Made by a program: the position numbers and the translations under genes. DNA of 64,000 bases, taken from assembly GCF_030445035.2 (NCBI RefSeq), contig NC_080683.1, positions 116,855,225 to 116,919,224 of the forward strand, written 5' to 3'. This document shows, one piece after another, positions 1-12,600 of this stretch (positions are counted from its first letter, which is position 1; each line of letters opens with the position of its first letter). Below the pieces are notes generated by a model that worked only from the letters and a program-made list of their open reading frames with translations, did no database searches and was not told the DNA's origin. The stretch comes from Dasypus novemcinctus. Lineage: Eukaryota; Chordata; Mammalia; Cingulata; Dasypodidae.

Positions 1-811
1 CCAACCCCCAGGAGGTTCCGTGATCTACCTACAGCCTACAGTTTTGGTCAGTTTGGATAGTACCAATTCATCAAAATTGAAGACAAGTGAATAAAACTTG
101 AAGAATGAAACTGTGATGAGAAGGCAAGATTATCTTTATTTCTAGACAATACAGTTCTATATTGGGACAACTATATGATCACCTGAAAACCTCACAACAA
201 AAGTTTAGACACTGGTTGGATACAAAAATAATACTAGCTTACTTATACAGAGCCATTTAAAAATCTTAGTGCAAAATTACATTCCCACCAGCAACACAAA
301 ACATAAAATATTAAGGAATAAACCGAGTACAACATGCACCTATATAAAGTATAAAACTAATGAGGGGCGTAAGATTTGAATAGGGAAATTCCCCATTTTT
401 ACAGAACATCCAGCTTTGGAAAGTGTTGGTTACCCTGAAATAGCACATCGAGTCAATGCAATGGCAATGGGAATTCCACAAGGAGTTCAAAATTTGGGGA
501 AGCACAGAAAACCCTAACCTAACCCTTATCATGAACAATGAACACGACTGAAAGCATTAAGGAGGGCCTCGGAAGTTAGACTCCATAGTATACAGCTGTA
601 ACAAATAAAAATGTGGTACTGACACAGGAAAAGACAGAACAACGGAAAACAGTTCCAGGTCTGCTGAGAAACTGGCACATGGTAAATTGGCAAAACCTTC
701 GCAAAGTTGGACTATTTGGTAAATGGTACTGGGCCAACTGTTGCTAATTTATCAGGGGGAAAATATGTTGTGGGTTGAAACAGGCTGCAAATGAAACAGG
801 CTGCAAAAGGA
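1..811. other. No gene recognised
   Basis: AT-rich 3' flank of IFNGR1. Only short chance open frames; no repeat recognised with confidence. Confidence 0.6.
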
Positions 812-1135
812 TCCGCTGATCTCCTAACCCTGGTACCTTACTTGGAACAGGGCCTTTGCAGACAGACTCAAGACAAAGTCACATTGCAGTAGGATGGGCC
901 GTCGTTCAATGCTTGGTGTCCTTATAAGGAGGCAGAGGTGTGGACACAGGGACAGAAAAGGCGGCCATGTGACGATGGAGGCAGAGCCTGGAGTGGGGCC
1001 GCTACAAGCCAAGGAACGCTAACGGCAACCACCAGAAGCCAGAGAGGGGTTCCGAGAGGCCACAGCCCGCTGACCTTGCTGTCGGACTTCATGGCCCCAA
1101 GTACAGAGGGCCACTTTCTGCGGCTTTAAAACCAC
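812..1135 (+). mobile_element. MaLR/MLT1-like LTR remnant
   Basis: Ordered phrases of MaLR-type LTRs are present: gggcctttgcagacag, ggtgtccttataaggagg, cacagggacagaaaaggcgg, ggccatgtgacgatggagg, ctacaagccaaggaacgct and accaccagaagccagagagg. Old and diverged; ends uncertain. Confidence 0.7.
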
Positions 1136-2081
1136 CCCACTCGCGGGGATTTGTTACACACAGAGGCCCTAGGAAACTAATATAAAATAATAAAGCTAGA
1201 TCCCTATCCCACTTCTTGCAAGAAAAAAAAATCTAGGAGGGTCAAAGAGTTAAATGTCGAAATACATGAAACAATGACCCCCAAAATATCAGAAGAAAAT
1301 ATGGGTGAAAATTTCTTCTTGGCAAAGCAGAGGATTTTGAAAGAATGATACTAAAAAGAAGATAAAATTGATTTTATAAACATTTTAAACTTCTATATGG
1401 TAAGGAACAAAATCAAAAGGCAAGAACCCATATATATTTTAAAAAGTATAATTCATGGCAGACAAAGGGTACAATTAGTAGGAAAGGATAAACACCCCAG
1501 AAAGAAATGGACAAAGGACAAATCTAGTCAAGTTACAGAAGTATGCAAAGAGCTAATAGAACATCATCAGCTTTACTAGGTTATTAAAGAAACACAAACA
1601 AAAGCATTAAAGTGAGTAAAGAGACTGCTATCAGAATTACCTAAGGTACAAAACAGGTACTTCATTCACATTTGGAGGGATACATATTGGTCCTTTTTGG
1701 AGGGCAGGTACTATCACTTTATCCTTAACTCCTTTCATTATTTTCGCCTTTTTCCCCCCATTTAATGTGGGTATATTTCATTTAAGAATTAACTTTTCAG
1801 AATTTTCCATGAAAAGGATCAGTCTGTCAAAAGATATGCACTTTTATGGAACATATATGTACATAAAGCAATTTGCAATAGGCACTTTTACCTCCAAAAT
1901 AAGTATGTCAGTTTCATTTCCATCTAACCAATATTCATCATTTTTTATTTCAGTAATAGAAAAAAACAGTACCTCATTAAAATTTGCACTTTAAAATGAA
2001 GTTATCTTTTCCCATGGTTTATTTGCTAGTTTACTCCCGTAAAATATATTTTTAGAAGTTTTGGGTCTTAATTTCTATCCA
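1136..2081. other. No gene recognised
   Basis: AT-rich flank between an LTR remnant and a SINE. Nothing further was recognised. Confidence 0.6.
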
Positions 2082-2306
2082 CTTTTTTTTTTTTGAGATA
2101 CTGGGCCAGGGACTGAATCTGGGACCTTGCATGAGGGCAGCTGGTACTCAACCACTGAGCAACATCAGCTCCCCTGAGTTCGTTTTTCACATTTGTTTGC
2201 TTGTTTTGTTTTTTTTTGTCTTGTTTTTAGGAGGCATGGGAAACCAAACCCAGGACCTCCCGTGTGGGAAGCAAGTGCTCAACCGTTTGAGCCACATTTG
2301 CTCCTA
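2082..2306 (-). mobile_element. Dimeric tRNA-derived SINE (DAS-type)
   Basis: Read on the minus strand, two tRNA-like heads (gtggctcaaacggttgagc... and gttgctcagtggttgagta...) are joined by an A-rich linker ending aaacgaactcagggg, with a poly-A tail at the 2082 side. It is just beyond the IFNGR1 3' end. Confidence 0.85.
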
Positions 2307-2649
2307 GTTTCTACCCTCTTAGCGATTCCCAAGAACTCCTTGTACAGTGTGGTTATTAACTGTCTGCGTGCCTCACCCACAGGGCTCTGCCTGCCACCTT
2401 CAGGCTCGCGACTCCCAGGTCCACGAGCTCCGTGGCTAAGCCTGCTTTTCTTCACGAACCACTCGGAACAGCAGTCTGCGGGCTAAAGACTGAAATACAG
2501 CTTTAAAAGGGCCTTCTTTAAAGACTATTATTTTCAAGATTAAATGTAAGCAAACAAATTAACTATAGTATTAATGCATGGAAACGGCTAGAATGTTCTG
2601 GTTAACTATGAAAGGCAACCTAAGTGCTTGACTACATGAATACAAAAAT

Positions 2650-3082
2650 TAGTTCCAAAACACTTTATTTAAACATCCCTAAAGGCAAAAATCCATAGAA
2701 AATGTTTCTATTTATATAACATTAATTGTATTTAGTTTGCATTTGCTTTTTATTAAAAAAAGCATTCTGAGTTTCTTATGAAACTAAGTATTAAAAATGC
2801 TATTTACATAAACTTACAAAAACAAATAACATACTGGACACAGAAAAGAAAAGAATCCATTCGCTGCTGCTGCTAACCGCGTCAGGTGGAGGGCTTTGCA
2901 TGAGATGAGATTTTTGAGTTTTGTTTTTGTTTCTAGATGAAACATGGTAGAACTTAACCGGCTCTTCACACTTGTATCTCAGTCAATACACTCCACGTGC
3001 TCGGTAACAACTAAGACAGTTTTGGGAAGCCTGATCTTTCTGTAAGATCAGATCCTTCAAAGTTGGTGCACCGTGGCTGATT
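2650..3082 (-). other. IFNGR1: IFNGR1 3' UTR with candidate polyadenylation signals
   Basis: AT-rich sequence after the stop. AATAAA on the minus strand occurs at 2754-2749 and again at 2669-2664. The distal one is followed by a T/G-rich stretch suited to cleavage, so a 3' UTR of roughly 430 nt is likely. The exact end is not visible from sequence alone. Confidence 0.55.
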
Positions 3083-3652
3083 TTATGGAAATTCTTTGGA
3101 ATCTGCTGCGAGTCTATAACCAATCAAGGATTCCTTACCGGCATCATCCACCAGCAGATCGACCAGCACATGCGGTTTATCGTAACCAAAAGAGGTGGTA
3201 GGGTTTCTTAGCATTAGGGAGTCTTGTCCTTCTGTCTTAATTTCCATTTTACTAGTCGGGGGGAGCTCCGGGTCAGTTAGGAAGCCATCCGACTCTACGA
3301 GGCCACTGTCAGAACCATTCCTGGAGTGGTACGAGATTAAAGTGCTGCTACCGGGGTCAGACTGGTTGCTGCTGGAATGGAAAGAATTCTTTCTCCTTCC
3401 TGGGACCAGAGGGCTACTGGGGGCTGTGCCAGTCACCGTTCCATCAGCCACCCCTGTGACTGTGTCGCCAGCAGGCTCTTCATTCTGGTTTTCTTTCTCA
3501 GGATTGTCTTCTGCAGGTATGCTTGAGACCGTCACTGGCGACAACTGCTCTCCATTCTCACCGTCTGAAGCAATTGGCTGGTAGGACGTGATGCATGACA
3601 CATGTTTTGGTTCAGGTTTTGCCTCTGAAGCAGCATTTTTGAACACAGAGAG
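3083..3652 (-). CDS. IFNGR1: IFNGR1 coding exon 7: cytoplasmic tail and stop
   Basis: Residues 288-476, beginning [19 protein letters not shown], then a Ser/Thr/Glu-rich low-complexity tail. It includes [16 protein letters not shown] and EIKTEGQ. The terminal block [18 protein letters not shown] is almost identical to human. Tyr444 of YDKPH is the STAT1 docking tyrosine. The stop is TAA at 3085-3083. Between SYHSRN and EIKTEG there are 24 residues against 35 in human. The open frame on the opposite strand here is a shadow. Confidence 0.98.
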   Translation of the reverse strand, partial: LSVFKNAASEAKPEPKHVSCITSYQPIASDGENGEQLSPVTVSSIPAEDNPEKENQNEEPAGDTVTGVADGTVTGTAPSSPLVPGRRKNSFHSSSNQSDPGSSTLISYHSRNGSDSGLVESDGFLTDPELPPTSKMEIKTEGQDSLMLRNPTTSFGYDKPHVLVDLLVDDAGKESLIGYRLAADSKEFP

Positions 3653-6600
3653 CTAAAGGGAGAGAAATTGATGATTAAAAGATACTAAATTATCAGACTG
3701 AAGTGCCTAGCCTAAAAAAAAAATTGGTCCTAAGAGTAATGGACCACTAAATACACAAGTAAATGATATATTTCATGTACTGTTAGAATCAGAAGGTTGC
3801 CTTCTCTTTCTTCATTTTTCATGGAAAAGATACTTTATTATGTTGAAAAAAAGGTTTTAGGATTTAAAAAGGCACCCAGTATTGCATATATGTGTGTGCG
3901 TGCGTGTGTATATATGGCTTTTTGTAAATTACCTTCCACAAGTATGCACATTACAATATTTTGTATACAATATATTCAGTAATTACCTTCATCATGATCA
4001 TTTTCAGTAGCTTGTATTATTTTGTTAAACTGATGATTAAATAATTTCACTAATAATAGATACTAAAGTGTTTCTTACTTTTACTAATATATCTTTTTAT
4101 TTATGAAAGAATTACCAAGTCAAAGGGCATGGTGTCCTTCTGGCTCTTTCCGCCAGAGCTGTGCTACTTTTCACCTGCATACACCAGCGTGCAGACAGCT
4201 TACTGTAAGGCTGCTTGAAGACTGTTTCATATGGGAATGGCCTACTAAATGATGGTAGTTCCTATCCACTGTACTTAAAGGTAGCGTTTTATAATGAACC
4301 TATAAAGGTAGCATTTTATAAAGCATGTCCTTTGCACATAACAGGTATTATTCCTCTGTTATATCTGATTCACATAATCATGATTGTTACCTTTGAATGT
4401 TCTCTTCATCATATAAGAACTTATAAATGTTAGGCCTTAAAATACCAAGGTACTATTGTAGTCTCTTTTCTTGACATCTTTTCTTCTATAGCCCACTCAT
4501 AAAGAAATGTTTCTGTGTTTGCAGATTTTCAGAAACCACGTGCTGTCCCCTAGTATCTGGGTGCTCTCGCCCCTGCCCACAGGACCTCTCAGGCACTATT
4601 GGAGTTAACTTCCAACTTTCTGATTCCCAAGCCCCAGGCATGGACGAGGCGCTCCCTGGCATATGCAGGAACTTATCACACTGCACGCCCACTGTACACT
4701 AACTTAATCTTTTTCTCCCACTAGACTTGAAGCTCCTTTACAGACTGGCTAACCATGTTTTTGTCCCATGCAGAGAAAAGAGCCTGGTGTAGAGTAAAAG
4801 CATGTGGTTTGGGATACGTGGTGGAGTAAGTGACTTAGGGTAGGTGAGATGCTGCTGTACATCATTCTACTTTAAAAACAGAATTTCAGCAACTGTCGAA
4901 AAGTTCAAATTAACATTTTAGTGTACATAATTAAAGAAAAATATTTAAATAAGTTACCAAGGACTTGGGTAGTGGGATGCTTTCTCTCTTACATAGATTC
5001 CTCTTCACTTGACAACATATGAGTGCCAGAATAAGTACTAGAAAGAGGAGGAAAGCAGAAACAACAGGAATCCAGATGGAATCTAAAAAAAGGGAAAAAT
5101 CACAAATCAGAATTAAGATAGGATACTGTCATAGCCATCAAATAATTATAAAGTCTTAGCACTATTTTCAAATAGACTTACACATTAGATAAATAATATG
5201 GTTGAGTTTTTGAAAACAGTGAAACAGCAGACAGGCAATCTAAGTAAAAAATGAGGTATCTGTTCTAGACATCAGCACAATTCTTCCCCGATTTGCAATT
5301 CTAAACTTCCTGCAACTATACTGCCATGGCATAAATTGGGCTGTTTCCAGAGTTGTTTTTCCCTTTGCTAAAAAAGGCAAAGGGAGAATTTAAAAAATTA
5401 TTGCCTTTAGAAATAAATTCTGGCAATGTTTATGATTCTTAAAATAATTTAACCCTGCTCCTCAGAATTTTCTGTTGTATTTTATTTCAAGATTGCAAAT
5501 ACTTATAAAGATATATAGATGTGTATGTGTGCACGCACACACACACAGAGGAAAGCTGCAAGGAATGAAGTTCCCTTGAATGCAAACCAGGTGATAAATA
5601 ATTTAAGAGAGAAGATCTGTTTCAGAGCATAAACAGCTATGGTTACTATTGTATATTTTGCTCTAATGCTGCTTTTCAGGTCCTTAGCACAGTCTTCAGT
5701 ATTTTTCACAGTCCTCTCTTCCAAATTATTAGCACTCTGAGTTTTGTGGTGGTGTTTGTCCTCCTTCGTGGCATTTTATTATCTCTAATTTCTACTCCAA
5801 AGTTCCTGCTCTGGAATAGTAGGCAGTTACTACTTAATGAACGCTTGTTTCACAACTGTTACAGAATGTAAAAAAAAACATTTAAATGACAACAGCAGTG
5901 AAAGGTAAAACAGCTATATCACTCGCCCCACTACTGTGACAGCCGCTGTCAGCCGCTGGGGCCCAGGCTTTAAGGCAGTCACGAGCCTCAGTGGCGCCAC
6001 CGTGTGCTCATCAGGGCAGCCCAGTTTATAAATCGGCTTTTTTTTTTAAATACATGTGGGGACATCTGCATTATTTCAATTTTTTTCTGTGTTAAGTAAG
6101 AGTATACTTTTCAAAACAGCATGATGTAAATTGGCAGAAAACGCACTGCCTTCTTTTTAAGTCACCTTTTTGAAACCTTCATACAGTACGCTAAAAGTTA
6201 TTTGCCTGACTCTTCACTTAAATTTTCATTTGCCGTACCACACTAATGAAAGCTGTTGCTAATGTGGGAACATGTGGGAGGGGGAGGGGGTGGGACATAC
6301 GTGAATGCCCTATAATTTTTATGTAACATTTATGTAATCTAAAGCTTCTTTAAAAATTAAAAAAAAAGTTTTTATTCGATCTTAAAAACTTTGTACATTT
6401 TTAACCTAGGAAATATATTCTAAACAAAATCATTACCATAGGCAAAAAACATATACAAAGCCAGTCATCAAGGCATTTATAGTAGTGAAAACCTATAAAT
6501 AATACTAAAAGGTCAAAACTTGTGGACCATTAAATAAAATATAATAGAATCCACATGATTACATTTTCCAGATGTCAAAAATATTAATGAAGTATATGAA

Positions 6601-9600
6601 ATAAAATGGAATGATACTGATAATATATGCTTAAAGCAATACACAGAATTATATGTACTGTACAATATGATCATGACTATACAGAAAAAGTAAACAGAAA
6701 AAAAAGGATGGAAAGAAAATACCAAACTGCAAGCAATAAGGTATTTGGATGGCAGAACTACAGATATTTTTGTTTTCATCAGGCTCTTAATATTTTACAA
6801 ACTATAATAAGCATTAAATTTTCATAATTGCAAAGAAAAACCCAAACTTTTTAAAGGCAGCTGCCACTTGAAAATGCCAATTTTGAAGTTTTTTTTGAGG
6901 TATTCCCCTATACACACAGGAGCAAAGAAATAATAATTTTAAAATACGCTAGAAAAGTGACCTATAATCCATTAAGGAAACCGACCTGTATTTATTTTTG
7001 CGTATTAATTTCTAGCCCTTGTCCAGTTCTCATGTTACATGATTACAAGTTTTAAACTCAGTCTCCATAAAGAACATTTTAACATTTTAATGGCTACACA
7101 GCACCATGCCATGTTCAAATGGCAAGATGTATCTTCTTTAAATGGCCGAGGAACTGCCTTATTTTCAATTTTGAACTTCTCTGAGGGACAGAAGTATTGA
7201 ATATTTTTAAAAGAGAAAGAAATCACAAATGAATCTGCCTTTCTTCACGTTATCCTATTTATGACCCCATGCATTTAGAATGACAAGAGTGAAGGAAAAA
7301 ATGGCAAGAGCTTACCTTTTGTGTTGTTACTGCTGTTACCAGAAACAGTAATACACTGTTCTTCTCTTTCAGTTGTAACGCCCCACGTGTCTAACACTCC
7401 TTCTGCTGAGACACAATATTCGGAATTCCAGGAGGTCACTGGGATGCTCACCTGGCACTGAGTCTCATTGCAATGAACTTCCTCCTCTTTCCTGACCTGG
7501 GAAAGAAAAACAATGAAAACCATGGCCCCTTTTAATCACCAGATGCAGCCCTGTCAACTACCTGAGAACATATTTTGATGGATGGTGAACATGCTTGAAA
7601 AGAAGTCTGCTACAGCTTTGAAATCAAAGTTGGCTGTTAAACCACTACGTGTTCCTATGCCCCTTGCGGGACGCTGAGAGGAAAGCATTTCGTAAGAACA
7701 GCAGAGGCTGGAGGCAATGGCTGCGGGTCTCCCAGCAGAGACCCATGTGGGCGGAGGCAATCCCTGGAAGTGCAGCTCTCCTCAGCCAGCCTGCGGGTGG
7801 CGGGCCAGCCCCGCCTCCAGCCCTGTGCTAGGCCCGGAAGGGGCCGCCTGGCCTCGAATCCTTAGGGGGGCTAGAAGAGAGCTCAGAAAGGGATGTCACA
7901 GAAGAGGCACGTTGTCTGCAACTGGGAACAGCTGGGCTACAGAAGAGGAAATCACCCAGTAGTCAGAAGACTCAAAGGGGAGGTGATAGCTGGCTGGACA
8001 CTGGAAAAGGCAGAAGTGGGCATCCCGTGGGAGAGCGTGGTGCCTGTGGAGAGCGCAGTGACCATGGAGGGTGCGGAACGAGCAGGCAGCCAGAGCGTCG
8101 CTGAAAAGCAGGCTGGAAGGATGAGGGACAGGTGGCCAGAAAGGACACAAGAGGCCGACACACAAGGGCCTGCCGGGTCTCGCCAGAGGGGAGCCAGGCA
8201 TTAATTACACTGTGGCCTGTGCAGACGTGTTAAAGACTTGCAAGCAGTGCCGTGATACGAGAAGGTTGGCAAGACAACCCTGCTAGTGGCCAGAGGGACG
8301 TTTTAAAACCTACACCAGATCAAGCCATTCTTCTGTTGAAAGCCACACCATCTCACTGAGGCGAGTCCTGCCGAGCCCCAGGAGACCCCCTGATCCTGCT
8401 GCCCTCCCTCGCGTGTCAGTGAGGCTTGCTCAGACCACCCTATTTAAAATAAATACCCCACGACCGACCCCCAGCCCCCTCATCCCCCAGCTCTGCCCAG
8501 CCCCTTGCCTGCTTGAGTTTTCCCTATCACACTTATCGGAGCTGAGTCCTCCACCGTTCACTTCTATGTCCCTGGTACTCAGAAGACACACAGTAAGTGC
8601 TTGATAAACATATGACACACGTGAAATAAGCAGAGGGCAGCACTGTGGAGAAGGGATGGAACAGAACAAGGCCAGTCTAGGTGGCCAGTGCCAGGGTGTA
8701 AAGTAGGTTCCGGTCAGCTGGCATTTTTGTTTTCTTTCATTGAAAAAGACTTTCTCAGTAAAGGATACCTCAGGACATTGATTTCCATTCTGGTACCAGC
8801 AGCAACTGCCAGCTCCACCACCAGAACCTCCCCCGAGGCTGCCCTCTGCTCCCTGCCTTCCCCCTCACACTGCTTGGACCCCCGTCCCCTGGCCTGGACT
8901 ACTGCCACTGCCTCTGGCCAGGGCCCCTGCAGCCTGGCGGCAAGCTAGCAAATGGCCGGAGACCTTAGTCAGGTCGCCCCACTTCTCTGTTCAAACCCTT
9001 TCCCCCTCCCCAGGGCTCTTCCATTTCCCTCGGAGTAAAAGCCAAAGTCCTTCCGATGGCCAAGGGCGCCTGTCGGTGGGTGACGGCGGGTCGATGGGTG
9101 AGAGCAGCCGTCGTCCGACCTCACTCCACTGGGTGCCCCTCCCCTGCTCTCCTGCCCTCTTCACTTTCCCACTGCGCTTCTTAGCTCTCCATAGACTAAG
9201 AAATCTGCAGTGTAATTAATGACTGCCTCTTCCAACTACAGGGCTAAGGCAGAACATCTAACTGAAGGGATACACTACTTTAACTGCTAAGGATGGCAAA
9301 ACAAAGATGTTACCAATTTTGTATCACACATTTTCACCATGAACACTGAGGAAAGTACTGGAAAATCTCAGAAGTGGTGTTACCTTTTTCATTCAAACAC
9401 CATGAATCAAACTGGAGCTTCACATTATCTTCTATGAGGAAGAAAAGATTAAAAAGGTCCACCTGGAGAAATGAAGGCGTACAGGCCAAAATGCTGCATT
9501 AGGCCCTGCTAAGAGGCCAAGAGAAGCCTTGAATGTCTCCCCTTGTCACTTCAGTGATGACTTCATACCAAGTCTCCTCAACAGCAGTCACAGCTTTCTT

Positions 9601-12600
9601 GTTTCTTACCAAAATCTATGATCCATGAGTCTTGCCTGAACACTCATAAAACATTCTCCTTTCATTACATTACATATGGAAACTTATGATCTACAGTAAA
9701 ATTTTCTATTTGAAAAGGATGAAACAGAAATACGTACTTCACTTCCATTGATCCTCACATACACGTCGTAATTGAAATTGTGACAGTTACTATTATCATC
9801 ATAATCATATATGGCTTTCATTGCCTCACCATTTATAATAATTAAAGGGTGAAATATGTCAACAATGATTTTGTCTTTCTTCTTTCTGACATCCAGTTTA
9901 GGTGGTCCAATTTTCCCTGAGGGAAAAAACCAAAACACAGTATGGTTAGTACTGGGCTTGGGATTTCAGGAGACCTTTCACAAAATTACCAAAATAAATC
10001 AACAACCTACTCTTTTTTGTTGTTGTTGGTCTACAGTAGAACCACATTTAAACCATTCCACAGAGTCTAGAATCTTAGAAGATATTCTAAGTGTCCTTAA
10101 TCAAGCAATGTTTCATAAATCTTAGAGAAGAAATATTCTTATCTAATCTAAATTTCTCTTCAGTAGTTTAATTTCATTCCTAGTCCTAGAGAAAAAGTCA
10201 GCCATAAACCTTGGTAAAAATCCTTTATACAACAGAACCTCTACTGGTTATTTATTCCTTTGTCTCTGCCTCTACGAATTAAGAAAACTAGTGTCTAAAG
10301 AATGTTGCAGAAAATGCATCAGGTTCCCTTTAAACCCTTTGGAAACTCTGTACTTCACACCTAGGGGTGTCTGGCACAGAGTGCAACTTTAGTTTTTATT
10401 GTGAAAATCAGAACTAAATATTCATCTATTCGAATGACCAGTATTTATTATGTGCCCTTGGTGTTTGACACTTTTGGGTAACCCTTTATCTATTCAGTAC
10501 CTACTATGTGCCAGACATGTTGACTTTTAATTACCAATGTATCCTCCAGGCCTGGCATACTTTCTGACACACAGTAGGTCACTGATAATCAGTATGAAAA
10601 AATTAACTACCTGACACCCAGATGAAGTGGTTAGCAGACGACAAAAGTATGGACTCTGGGGAATCCAAGCACTTCCAGGGTAAGTGGAGGAAGGGCCTGA
10701 GGAGGAGCCCAGGCAGGTGCAATCTGAAAGGCAGGGGAAGCAAGGCCGGGGAAAGCCAAGGCAAGCACCTTCACCCGAGACAGAGGCTGAAGCAACAAAG
10801 CACGGGAGCCGCACGAGGAAGAGAGGGAAGCAAGGAAGCAAGAAGGCGCCGTGGGGTTGGGGACTGGGCGACAAGGGCAGGGCCAGGGCCTCCAGGTTTC
10901 TCTTTCCAGGGGTGAGGGTGGGAGAGTTACACAGAGGGACGCCATGGCCAGACAGCAGAAAGTGCCATCAAACATCCTGTGGGTGTGGGATGCTGGGGGA
11001 GTGGAGAACTGAAGATCACGGAGTTTTGAGAGATTAAGAGATCCTGAAAAAATTTCAATGTATATTACACTGATATTAAAATTCCTTCCACCAAAGAAAA
11101 CGCCAGGATCAGATGGCTTAAATGGTCAATTCTAACAACCATTTAAATCAGAATTAATACAAATCCTTCTCACACTCTTCCAAAGAATTAAGGAGGAGGG
11201 AATATACTTCCTAATTTAGTCTATGAAGCCAGCATGACTGATACCAAAGACTTACAAAGACATCACAAAAAAGATAATTACTAATAAACTTTCCTTATGA
11301 ATATAGATGTAGAAACCTTAAAAATATACTAGCAAACTGAATTCAACAGCATTTTAAAAATATTATACACCATGATCAACTTGAATTTCTCCCAGAATAC
11401 AAGAGTGGTTCAACATATGAAAATCAATCAGTGTAATGCACCACATGAACAGAAAAAAAAGAAAAGATTATCTTGAAGGATATAGAAAAGGCATTTGACA
11501 AGATCCAGCACTCTCTCTTGATAAAAACATAAAGAACATTAGGAATAGACGAGAACTTTCTCAACATGGTCAACGTCATTTATGAAAAACCCACAGTTGC
11601 CATCATACTCAATGGTAACAAGCTGAAAGCCTTCCCCCTGAGTTCAGGTCAAGACAAGCATGCCTGCTTTTACCACTGCTATTCAACACTGTACCAGAAG
11701 TCTAGCTAGAGCAGTTAGGCAAGAAAAAGAAATGAAAGGCATCCAAATTGGAAAGGAAAAAGTAAAATTATCTCTATTTGTAGACAACCTGATCTTATAC
11801 AGAGAAAATTCAGAGAAATGTACAAGAAAGATATCAGAGCTAATAAATGAATTCAGCAAAGCAGAGTACAAGAGCAATTGTGTTTCTATACACTAGCAAT
11901 GAATAGGAAGATGAAATTAAGAAAATTTACAATAGCACCTAAAAGAATAAAATATCTAGGTATATACTTACCAAGGATATAAAAGACTTACACACTGAAC
12001 ACCACAAAACACTGCTGAAAGGAATTAAAGAAGACCTAAATAAATGGCAAGACATCCCATGTTCATGGATTAGAAGATAATATTAAGATATACTATCAAA
12101 GTGATCTACAAATTTAATGCAATCACTAACAATATCTCAGCAGCCATTTTTTTGCAGTTATGGAAAACCTGATTCTCAAATTCATATGGAACTGCAAGGG
12201 GCCCCAAAGAGCCAGAACAATTTTGAAAAAGAACACAACTGGAGGACTCAACTTCTGATTTCAAATTGTACTAAGTTAAAGTAACCAAAACAGTATGGTA
12301 TTAACCCAAGGATGGAGAAATAGACCAATGGAATAGAATTAAAACTCCAGAAATAGACCCACACATCTATCGCCAATTGATTTTTGAAAAGGGTGCCAAG
12401 TATATGCAATGGGAAGAGTCTCTTCAACATGTGGTGCTGAAAAAACTGGATATCCACATCCAAAAGAACAAAGGAAGAGAGGAAATGAGGGCCAGCTGCC
12501 AAAGTCCTCAATGAACGTAACTCAGAAGGAAATGGCAGAGCAGATAGGGGGAGAGGGCAGCACCGAGTACAATGGATGGCACTGGATTCACCTTCCTATC

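Noticed and set aside
495-530. Telomere-like ccctaacctaaccc text
   Set aside because: Only two or three units, no array; chance or old noise.
3195-3584. 129-codon open frame antisense to exon 7
   Set aside because: Shadow of the strongly conserved IFNGR1 tail on the other strand; no motif of its own.
11660-11896. Possible active reverse transcriptase
   Set aside because: The catalytic motif is altered and the frame is broken by stops on both sides; a dead L1 fragment.
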